A stretch of DNA of 64,000 bases. Source: Phoronis australis (lineage: Eukaryota > Phoronida > Phoronidae). Where the stretch lies: the NCBI GenBank assembly GCA_002633005.1, contig NMRA01000428.1, forward strand, positions 225,998-289,997, given 5' to 3'. Positions within the stretch are counted from its first letter, which is position 1. Each line of letters begins with the position of its first letter. The notes beneath the pieces were generated by a model. That model ran no database searches and was not told the origin of the DNA. It saw only the letters and a list, made by a program, of their open reading frames with translations. Shown here piece after piece: positions 11,480-22,378 of this stretch. Position numbers and translations under genes: made by a program.

Positions 11480-12345
11480 TGGTATAAATATAGTTTATTA
11501 CATGAAGAAGTCGTCATCCCTCCATAATCTAGAGCCTTCGCGCATTTTGGAAAATTATCGTCCTCGCGGACAACGCCCCTAGACCGATAATTCTACAACA
11601 TCTATTAGGGCTTTAGATATGAGGAATAACCACTGGGAACAAGTAATATAAGGATACCATATACTCAGCGATAAACACTGCATCGAATCTATCTACCTGT
11701 TTCGACTCGCCTCGGTTTTGTAACCACTTTCTGAGTCAAAGGCCCGGGTCCAGCGGTCGTGACCTTTTCAGAAACACCGAGTCATTCTTGCTAAAACAAT
11801 GTTTTTACTCAAAACAAATTGAAAATCTAAACAAAATGGACATGAAGTGAATCTATAAAATAACTTTTAAGCAACTAATTTAGATTACTACACATCTTAT
11901 CGTGCTAAGCTCAAACCGTGAAAACGTTGCCTACTAAAGTAGGTTATGACTTTGTAACAGAGTCCAAGTCAAAGGATCTCGACAACATGTTACCGCATTT
12001 AAACTGAATATCGACGATTTACATGTGGGAGAAATGAGAGATAAACTTTGCATATTTAAAAATATCGTTTTATTGAAATTGTGCTTGGCATTTTTCACAA
12101 CGTATCAATGTCTGTGCAATGTCGTTTGGCGAACATGCGATTATTGCGCGTCCTCATTTAAGTATTAGTATTCTATTTTCACGTTCAATGACGTCAGCTG
12201 TTGAGTGGAGCAGCGGTTAAGTCGACGGCTCGAAAACTCTAGCGAAGAGAGTTCAAAACAGTCCTCTGTTCTTCAACGGGCGTTGTTATTTAACGGTTGT
12301 ATTGGACATGTCGGGCTCATAATGTGGTGAAAGTGCACTGAATGA
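11480..12345 (+). repeat. Hairpin plus tRNA-like repeat element, copy 2
   Basis: Paralogue of 6040-6830. A diverged TCTAGAGCC / GGGCTTTAGA inverted repeat lies at about 11527-11620, followed by an AT-rich body with the conserved phrase TTACTACACAT..TTATCGT. A tRNA-like module follows at about 12188-12280 whose box B is degraded (AGTTCAAAACAGTCC). Together with the module at 11309 it gives direct tRNA-like repeats on either side of the body. Confidence 0.5.
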
Positions 12346-13321
12346 AAGCAAAGCAGTTACATTACAAGTGTGACCATAGATTAAGAGCTACAAAGCTCAT
12401 TCAAAAAGTAAATTAGCAACATAATAATCATGGGATGTCATTGACGTACTGCATGGCAGTGACAATTTTTCTTTATTGCTCTCTTGACACAATTATTAAT
12501 TTGACATTCCAAACAAAATTTCCTTTGAGGCCACGTGCCTGCAAAGTTGTAAGCTGTACCTTACTACAGCTTAATGGAGAATGCGGCACTTGTACTTGTT
12601 GCACCACTTCAATAACAGGCGTGTTATTCAGCACCCACATTTTCACCGTCCCTCACTAAAGAAAATCTTATGTTGCAGTGGCGTTGCGAGGGGACACAGG
12701 GGAAATTGCACCGCGGTGCCATTAGAAATGGGACGCCGTGAGATCCCCAAAAGATATAAGGTGGATAATGACAAAATTTCTCCTTTACTTGGACGGTGAC
12801 AAAATGTTAGTGCACGCCCACTTTCGCACAGACAGTTTAGAGCTAGGGCACAGTCGAAGCAGCAGGGAGTAAAATTGAGACATGTCTCAGTTCAGTGCAA
12901 CAATATCCACAATTCGCTCATGAATTGTCAATTTTGTATTTGACACCCTGTTCATTGCAAAATGCTTCCAGGTTGCTACTCATTTTAATCACCCCTCCCT
13001 ACTGGTCGCTACCAATTTCGTGCTCGCCCGCAATTAAACATTTCTGCCTAAGCCTGTATGCAAGGAAGGCAAATGGTCAGCCCAATCCGTCCAGACATGA
13101 CCAAAGACGATTTTTAAAGTTCACAGAATTCTTTCAAAAAGTGAATCTTTTTCGCCCGCTTGCCACACACTATATACGCCACTTCATCCAGTCACAGTAA
13201 TTAGCAATGATGTTTGTGTTCTCAGGATTTTGCCCTTCGCTCAAGTTAGGATTATTTTTCAGAAATAATTGTGTGAAGCGCAAGAGCAAATTTCTGACCT
13301 ACATGTACATGTAATTCTTAA
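12346..13321. other. 3' flank of copy C, part 1
   Basis: Non-coding. 12660-13321 is paralogous to 7270-7896 downstream of copy B. Nothing else is identifiable. Confidence 0.6.
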
Positions 13322-14263
13322 ACAGTACACACCATGGATTTTTGCACATTTCGAATTACCGGTGGCCATAGACTAAATGTATGACGTAAAATTTAGCCAC
13401 ATCCATGATTATTTTGTGTCATTAGCTCGAAATTTTGATTTCTCTTTCAATTTTGCCAATTTTCATATTTCCCGCCATGTGACATCATGGGTTGAACACA
13501 AGAGATCAGCGACTAGCATTGAACAACGGCGGAGAGTAGGGAATTTGAAAGCTACAACGATTATGAGCAAGAAATGAACAAATACTATGAAGAAACGTAC
13601 GAGAATGGTGGCCAGGATGACGAAATGGGGTTGCACGAAAGCGAGAACGAGTTTGGTATGTTTTCAGCTGCGTACTTTCTACTTTGAGGCCTTACGAACT
13701 GAATCCTCCCGCGAGAGAACCGGCCTCGGGCTCGGCCAACAGACGATCCTGAATAAAGAGCCGATGTTTCTGAATATTAAATATCGCCCTTTATTGAACC
13801 AGGCCTTCATCGTAACATCTCCTCTGATTGGAGTCGAAACACGACTCCTCAAAGTGGGCAGAACACAGAGTGGCTCCGAACAGAATCGCTTGGTCCACGC
13901 TGAGGTCCCACACTCTCGTTTGGCGCACGAAGCGATGCCAGATGCGCAACTTTGGCGTCCTTCGGAACACCGAGACGTTCTCCGTGTGACTGCTGTTGCT
14001 GCAGCCTCCGCAAACACATCTTTTCATCCCTCTACGAACCTTCTCGACGCTAAATATACTTTACTTTCACTTCACTCTATACACTTAGTTGCTGATCCGA
14101 ACAGTGTGTCGAACGACTTGGGTTCAACCCATGACGTTGTACATAATTTTTTTTTTTCAATTTTTACGTGTTTCTTTATGAGATGTGCACTAAAGGCACT
14201 GAAATCAAGTAAGATATAATAATAAAATTTATTTCGAGGTACTAGAGTCATGTTGCGTACACT
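13322..14263 (-). mobile_element. THAP-bearing element with TTAA ends, copy 2
   Basis: A 942-bp copy of the element at 1030-1984, flanked by TTAA at 13318-13321 and 14264-14267. The paralogous empty site at 7893-7896 carries a single TTAA in matching context (GTAATTC-TTAA-ATCACTTT against GTAATTC-TTAA and TTAA-GTCACTTT), so both ends and the target duplication are established directly. The THAP finger on the minus strand is open in this copy. No transposase core is present. Confidence 0.85.
13791..14027 (-). CDS. THAP zinc-finger domain ORF inside transposon
   Basis: A 78-codon frame that reads as an almost complete THAP domain. It starts MKRCVCGGCSNS (first zinc pair), then VFRRTPKLRIWHRFVRQTR with the conserved Trp, then LCSAHFEESCF (second zinc pair, C-x2-H). 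There are 45 residues between the second and third cysteines, within the family range of about 35-53. The usual end motif AVPTIF is not seen; the frame stops soon after GLVQ. It may be an exon of a larger protein or all that the element keeps. THAP domains bind DNA and occur in P-element transposases and in cellular regulators. Expression is unknown. Confidence 0.6.
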   Translation of the reverse strand: MKRCVCGGCSNSSHTENVSVFRRTPKLRIWHRFVRQTRVWDLSVDQAILFGATLCSAHFEESCFDSNQRRCYDEGLVQ

Positions 14264-14267
14264 TTAA

Positions 14268-14726
14268 GTCACTTTCAACAAAACAGGCCTCAGTGAACGT
14301 ACGGCTTGTAAAAGTATTATGCGGAATGATTGCTTAAATTGTCAGGATCCGTGTTTGACGTCTCAAATTCAAGTCAAGCTGAATTTTCAATTTCATATAC
14401 TATGTGATTGGAAATGGTTTATGATTTTGATACCAGTGTAAAGGAGATTCAAAGCCGCGTTTCCTTGCATTCTGGAACAATAATCGAAAAACTTCATGCT
14501 TGATTATTGTTTGAAAATGCAACAATATGCAATTTTGGGAATTGATATACAAGCCTAAAAGTCAGCGATTCGTTTCCAACAGTCTTATTCGCCAATCTCG
14601 GATCCCGCTAGTATACATGTATCATGCTGATTGGTGCGTGATATAACAACATTACGTGTACAATACTTCGACAAGTTTATTAAACTTAACATAATAGACG
14701 TACGCAAACTGTTACCCCCAACACGG
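14268..14726. other. 3' flank of copy C, part 2
   Basis: Non-coding; paralogous to 7900-8298 downstream of copy B. It holds the poly(A) signal of copy C. Confidence 0.6.
14676..14681 (-). promoter_or_regulatory. Poly(A) signal AATAAA of transporter copy C
   Basis: AATAAA on the minus strand about 46 bases past the stop codon of copy C. The matching stretch after pseudogene copy B lacks it because a few bases are deleted. Confidence 0.55.
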
Positions 14727-15910
14727 CTACACTACACTTTCCCGTGGCCTTGACACTACACTACGCTTGCCCACCCCGCAAATTTTAGGCAAATGTACTT
14801 CTTGTTTGTCAACACAATCAAAGTCCCCATCATCATCATCTTCGAGAAAACTTTCAAATTCTTTTGAATGACTTTCTTCTGATGTCCTATCTTCGATCCA
14901 AGTCTTCTCTGGAAGTTGAGCAGCATGGCGACTTGCAAGGATCTGAAGTAATATTGCAGACAACAACCCCACAGAGGTCAGTCCTAGACAAACATACATT
15001 AAGGACATCTGACCGATATTGTGCAGTAGGTATCCAATCAGATTGTCCGTACCCAGGTCTACTAAGCTAGATATTACAGATGCCCAGCCAATCAAAACCA
15101 CAGTAAGACTGACATAATTATTTAGCCAGGACATCATGGTTGCCCACATGGACGAGGCGAAAAGTCTGTAAACGCAAAAATATACCCATAATGCCGTATG
15201 CGAAGTGAGACCAAATGATAAAAGCGTGAATGACAGTGTTGTTGCAACAGCCTGGGTGAAGAGTATGACGTGTACGGGAACAAGCAAACTGCACAACGAA
15301 GTCACGACACGTGACACCAAGAGCATAATGTTTGCAGTAGATATCAGATATGCGGCTTCCTCTTTTTCAAATTTCAAATCGCTTTCAATTGCAAAGGAAA
15401 ATCCCCAAAGGGAAAATGCAGTTGTGTGACCACGAAAACAAGACAAATACACAGTTGTCCCAATTAGTATGAGCAATCCAAACGTGAAATCCCCGCCAGC
15501 CCAATTCCTTGGGGACATAGTTTCCAGGAAACTGGCTTTTGGTTTGTCATGCGTTTTGCCGTTGCTGTGCACTTTATTGTCGGGAATCAGAATTTTACCT
15601 CGTTCAAGAAAATCAAAAATCAAGAAACAGACGCCAACCAATAACATGAGATTCGCAAAGATTATAAAGGGTATCTCTATCCTCGACGGCTGAGTGTCTA
15701 CAGACCATTCGGTGAAATTATCGGTGTTCACTCGCTGCAAAGACAAGTTAACTAAACTTTCATTAGATACTCGCTGTGTCCGTTGTCGGGAAATGAAAGA
15801 TTTGCTTATCAATGGCGTGACAGCTTGGCCTAACGGAAAGCCCACCGTGACGAGATGCAACGGAAACGCCGCTCGTTCTCTCCACATGGAGCTGATTACT
15901 TGAGGTACCA
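14727..15910 (-). CDS. Copy C exon 4 (terminal, most of the transporter)
   Basis: The acceptor TTTTGTTTTAG lies at 15911-15921, followed by TGGTACCTCAAG; the exon runs to a stop at 14727. It contributes 393 residues. These include the WRERAAFPLHL loop motif, a hydrophobic helix (IEIPFIIFANLMLLVGVCFL), a charged loop, then six further hydrophobic stretches to LGLLSAILLQIL-like sequence and the cytosolic tail. Codons are uninterrupted. Confidence 0.88.
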
Positions 15911-18900
15911 CTAAAACAAAAATATATATCACTTAAGATACATATACATGTAAGTCTAATGGATGCTTGATAACCCATTCATGGAATTGGGTACCGCTTA
16001 TCAAAAAGTCTGAAAATTTGAACCCCCGCAGTATAGGACTTCAGACACAATAGAGCTTTTGCCTGTTTGCTACCGGAGTTTGTAGAAAAACGGAGGTAGT
16101 GAACCGTTGCCTCAGCCGGAGAAAGAAGGGAATAGCCCAAAAATGTGGTGACCCAGGGCAGCTAAAAAGTATAGCGACCGACGGACAGGAGAAAAACAAT
16201 AAAGACTTTGGGAAGTGTTGGGGAAGTGACAGTCGTGACAGCTCAAGTTAGTTGGACACCAAATTCTTTTTTAAACTGAGTACACCAGTAAACCATTTCC
16301 CAGCACAGAGTACACCATTAAATCTTAACTCAGCACTGAGTAAAAATTAAAGATGCATTCACTATCCCGTTACTACATGTACTTAAATATGATATCAATA
16401 ATATATTAATTCGTCCTAAAAATCCAGGGTTAAAAGTCGTTGCCGAGGTATCGTCCATTTCAATATTCAGTTGAAATTGAGATACATCTTGCAACTGAGT
16501 TGAAGAGGAAAACTTTTGGACGGGTCTAACTTGTAAATACTCGGGAGAATCTCGAGGCAACGGACCTTCTTATGGATAACAAAAATCAATGCGTGGGCAT
16601 CCCAGACGGTAGACTTCATCCAATCTGGATCCCATGAAATGTCGCACCGGCCATCGCCTACTTGTTAAACCCGCAGTTGATTTTGGATAGATGAAACTTC
16701 TTTATTTGCATTTGTGATGAATTGAATTTCTGTGTGCTTAGATACTACCAAGATGAAGAGACTTTACACTTAAACGGGTTGCCATTCCCAGATTCTTTTG
16801 AGTACATGATGTAGTATATTATCCTAAAAGACTCAATGGCGACACAAGTGAAAATTTTCCATTTTGTAAAGACGGCTATGCTACGTGTACATCTCTTGGT
16901 GTTAAAAAATATCTTTTTGACAAGCATTTTAATTGCTCTTTCAAAACAGCGTCATCGCGTTCATATCTCATGTTTGTATCGAAATTGTTTACAGTAGATG
17001 GCCTGTAATTCCTCTGTCAGCGCTTTCTTGGTGGCTGACACTAACCCGCCGGGAAGTAACGGGCATGCCAGGCTAAAAAATAATTTCTAATCAGAAAAAG
17101 AACAAGATGAGGGCCACTTTATAGTAGAAAGTAAGCTTGTTCAAAAGTTGCTTGTTGACTGACAGAAAAGCACTTCCCGAACCGAATGCTCGTAAACCAA
17201 ACATTTTAAAAATAATTTATAAGTTGCTCGTTCATACTACACATATTACAGCAAATCACGCCAAGTTTTGCTTTAGACTTTTTTGCACTCGGTCGACCTG
17301 TCGAAAAATGCAATCTGTTTGGATATGATCGCGTGAGACAAACACATACCTTCACAAGTTTAAAGGGATTTTCCTATCAGACACTTACGATTGTTGACAA
17401 TTGCTGCAGGGGTAACACTGATGAAGCGTAACACACCAAGCACCTCGACAGATGGCGCAATAGGCATCATTGCGTAAAAAAGAGCGCCAACAATGCAGCC
17501 AAAAGCAATCACCAAGTTACTTCTGAAATGACGTTAAGCATTTGAAGTTTCAATGCGTACATATGTGATTGTGTGTGTGCGTGTGGGTGTATGTGCGTGT
17601 GTATGTGTGTGTATCTTTGTGTTTGCGTGTTTTTGCGTTTGGGTATGTATGTGCGTACTAAGATTTTAATTCAAAAATTGCATATGGTATGATAAACACC
17701 TGCAGTAATGACGTTTTCGAGTGCGCATGCGTAAGTGCGATTGCGTGTATGCGTGTGTTTGCGTGTGTGTGTGAGTTTGAGTGAGTGTGTGCGTGCGTGC
17801 ATGCTTGCGTGTGTGCGCACGCTTTTAAAGTCCTTCTCTCAAACTGCCCATGTGGTTCCAGTATCCGAATATACTTACTACATTAAATTTTATTTTTGAC
17901 ACCCTTTATTTATATTCTTTTCGCCTTTTTTGCCAAAAGCGATTTTTGAACAGTATTTGACCCTTCTCTCTGAGCGTATGATTACCGGTTGTTATCGGTT
18001 ATTTCCGTACCCACATTTCCGGCTCATCAGTTCAGGAACTTGTCCTGAACGCAGCCATTTTTTCCTTGTAACTGAATGTGCTATCGCTTGCTCGAAAAGT
18101 CTTCATTATTTTGTTTTATTAGTAATATCTCGTGATTCGTTTGCATATGAACTGTATTTATAGTTTGTAGCTAGTGGTCGTTGATTTTTTTTGGAATGTT
18201 ACGCGTACTTAGTATGTTAAAATAGCATTGGTGTTTAGTTCCTTACGTAGGCCGGTCGGAACCTAGGAACCAATATGAGTCGAACCAATTTTTTCGGTTT
18301 CATTTTTTTTCTCGTTTTGAAAAAGTACTTTGCTATCATCGGAAAGGTAGTGCATTCTACTCAGTAAAAATCGAAAAAGTATCAAAATCGGGGCAAGCAG
18401 TGTAAAGTTATTGCAATTTTTTTGGCGAAATTTGGGTCACTTTGTTTGGATCGCGTCGGCCATATTGGTGGAGAGCGGGATAAGTGTTGAGTTCAAAAAT
18501 TTGTGTAAATTGTTTTCGTCAACAAATTACGGTGAAATTTAGCTAGACATATCTTTACTTACTATTCTGCACGATTTAACAGTGTTCACCAAATTTCAGC
18601 CACGCAGTTGTTACTCATTAAGTGATAAATGTGCTCACAATTCCCGTTGGTCTTCGTCTCATTTCTGGCGGCACCGACAACATGGCGACTTTTGCTGAAC
18701 TGAAAGGCATGTTCAATCGGCTACTTTGTAATTTGTGAAGATTTAACGTTGATACATTTTGACAAACGTTGCAACAAAAAAGAAACTTTGTTCAATTTCC
18801 GTGTTTTTGTTAAAAAATATAAGATGTATTCGAAGTATTTTACTGTAAATTTCCCATTCAGTGACCTTACACGAAGCTAAAAAAATAGTTGAAATAATTT

Positions 18901-21900
18901 TGAAATGTTTTTTTGTTTGACTGTCAACTGCTGTTCAGGACTTGATTCGGTGTCACAAAATGATTCATATTTTTCTAAATTTTGAGTCTCAATTGCTTTC
19001 AAGACATGTTTTGTAACTTATTGCCTCTTAATTCAGGTTATCAAGTCAACAATATGAATAATCTTAATTTGAGAAATAAGCTATGTTGGATTGTGAAGCT
19101 TCAAGCCTCTAATTCTTGTTCCTTGCAACTTCATATTTTTTAAATGATGCTTGTCAAATTCTGGTGTAAGGAAACACTATTCCATCACCATGGTAATAGT
19201 TACATGTATGTCCACTTTCATATCATGGAAACTTTGCACAGTTCGCCAGAAGTACCCAAGTTCTAAACAAATCTCGTTTGAGCGAGCGCTGCGGCCAGCG
19301 ACCAGTTAGACCTAAGGGTAGCCTTGGCGCAAAGCTGTACTGTATAGGCCTATTAACGAGCTGTATTTTGACGATAGTCTTCACTGGTAGCTGGCACTGA
19401 GGCTAACTAAGGTCTGCCGCGGCAGTGTGACACAGGACTAACCAGCCCGTAATTTCATGCAAGTGTCTGAAACTACCCTTGAATATATGCAGCATTTATG
19501 ATTTGACCATTTTACTTCGACAAAACAGCTTGCAACCTCATGCGTTTACCGTTCGCCAGTGTCTGGTCTCGATCGGCTACGGGTCCGATAGGCTGCGGTC
19601 CGGAGTCTGGCAAAATAATTTCTGTCAAAATTTACTCGTCACATTTCTTCAGCAAATTCGATAAAATTGTCGGTATTTTGATTTTATTAAAATTAAGGCG
19701 CGCTGTCGATTATTTTATCCCCGTTTGCAGGCTGGTAACAGGCACTCACACTGACGGCGTTTTCTTAGCCTGGGTTCCTGAATGAATTGTACTTCCGGGT
19801 TCGCGGCAAGTTCAAAATGGCAGTGGTTCTTCGGGTGCGAATCGTGAGTGGCGCGTTCATTTGAACTTTTTTCGAGTACGGATCGTGTATTAGTTATGGG
19901 GTAGGTACTTCTTGGATCCTTATAACATCCTCTAACCATGTACAAAGGGTTAACAACACGTGAGAGAAGGACTTTAAGTGTTTCTGCGTTAGTGTGTGGT
20001 TGCGTAAAAGCATTTTAATGAATAAACTGTTCAATACATGCCGTATAGTTTAATAAACACCTGCAGCAATGACGTTGGCCAATCCCCGTGATCTAATCGT
20101 TGCACTCGAAAGTTGTCTCGAAAACTGACAAATTCATGGAACGCTCCTTGCGTCACCACTTTCCGAGTCATTTTTGACACACTGTTTTGTGAATGCCGGG
20201 ATCGGCCAGTTGTAAAACGCCTGTCGATGTTTTCCAAAGAACCAATCAATGTTAAGGTCGCAATAGTTTGCTGAACAAAACAATCAGATCGTAATGTTTG
20301 GATCTGATTGACACCAGCAAAGGCTGTCGACCATGACATCGATGAAAGCTTAAGAAAAAATTGCTGGCTACAGTTACAATAAATGTACAGCATTGGGTGG
20401 CTTTAAAAAGGATTTTGTGAGCCCGACAACTAGCTGGCTGACCGTTACGGCGGCGAAAGTAACCGATTCATTCCTTTTAGTGTTTTATAGCGTGCGTACA
20501 ATAAAACAACTGCTTGTTTGTCAATCATAGTTTTACTACAGCTTATTTTCGTTTAGAAAGGGGTGTAAGACAATTTGATTCATTGTCGCGCCCATAATTT
20601 TGCCTAGCTGTTGAATTTATGGCTAATTATATACGAAATAGTAATTTTATTAAAGGCATATATGTTGAGAAAACTGAAGTTAAAATTCTCCAGTATGCAG
20701 ATGACACTACCTCACATTACTGTTTTGTCCACAGCTAAATATTAAGAAATGTGAAAGGTTATATCTAAAATAGGTTGAGAAAAAGAGTGTTCTGAACCAC
20801 TTGATTGCTTCAAGTTGACTGGCAAACCAATCAAGAGTATCGGTATATTTGTTAGTCATCACAAGCTAGAAAATGATTTTTTTTTTAAATTTTGAATTCA
20901 ATATTAAGTTTTTTAAAATTTTCTTGATATCTGGAAAAGTCGTAACATTCCATTGTTAGGCAGAATCAATGTAATTAAAACTTTTGCGCTGTCTCAATTA
21001 ATTTATGTTATGAGCAATTTAGGAATTGACAGCGAACGTAGAGCTGAGTTAAATACTATAATAAAAAATTTTGTTTGGCGAAATAAAGCACCCAGAATTA
21101 AACAAAATGTGGCTGTAAACTCCCATAAAAAGGGTGGTTTGTCAGTTCCTTATATCAATATTATGTTCAAGTCCTTACTAATTAAATCAGTTTTTGACCA
21201 CAATAAGATTAAAAACCGGACGATAGCCGCACAGATAAAAAAGTTCATGTTCAATTCAACGTTTCGTCTTCATCATTAGACATCATCAGGATCATATTAC
21301 AACAATTTAGGACAACAGTACTGACTATATTCTCTGTTTTTTTTATGGATGTTACCTCAGCTGCATGTTGGCACTTGTTGTCCTAAATTGTTGTAATATG
21401 ATCCTGATGATGTCTAATGATAAAGACGAAACGTTGAATTGAACATGAACTTTTTTATCTGTACGATTATCGTGCGGTTTTTTCAAGGCATTACTAGTTA
21501 AGTGGGTTACGCGTTGCTTAATAGATGGACACAATAAGTTTTTAAATTGTTTCCAAGGTATATTTTCAAAACATACGGGGTAGTTTGATCTTTAAATCGA
21601 ATGATGATTGAAATATGCTGCCTCTTGCAAATATTGATAGCTTTTAGCATGACATCTTGGTTGCTTGGGAAGAAATTGGTGTCATTTACATAAGGACATA
21701 ACAATTGTAAACCAAGCTGTGTGGAATAACAAAAATACGTGTATATTGAGTAATGCAAGGACTGTATATTTAATAGTTTCTTTGAGGCTGGTATAATTTT
21801 GTGAAGGATCTTTTGAATTTTGATAATAAATTTCTGACGTGGAAGGTTTTGAACGATAGACATAAGCTTTCAAATTGGATTCATTATGCTGCTTTGAGAC

Positions 21901-22336
21901 GTGCGATTAAGTTGAAAGCTGAGCGTTCCATGTCAAAATGTATAAAAAAATACTCTCCGGTCAAGTGAAATAAAGACTGTGTTTTCTAGAAATATTTTTC
22001 TTTCCAAAATTGTTTCGCCTCCTGATGTAAACTTTGTGGTGGGAAATTCAGAAACTTTTAATTTATGTAACTGCACAAAACGATTTAACCTTAGATAAGA
22101 ATGTTATTTTGACAGCATATTTTGGATATAATTTCAAAGATATTAATATCACATTAACTATTGTCAGTGTTTCATTCATAAATGCTCTAGAGACCAGATT
22201 ATTCCTAGACATTCACACTTTCAATGTTTCTTGTATATTTATTGAAATATACAACACTGTGAAACTGCCTTTTATTAACCCTCAATACTTTTTTTAGATT
22301 AGATCAACCGTGAAATTGTATTATTTAGATATGTCC

Positions 22337-22378
<42 letters not shown>

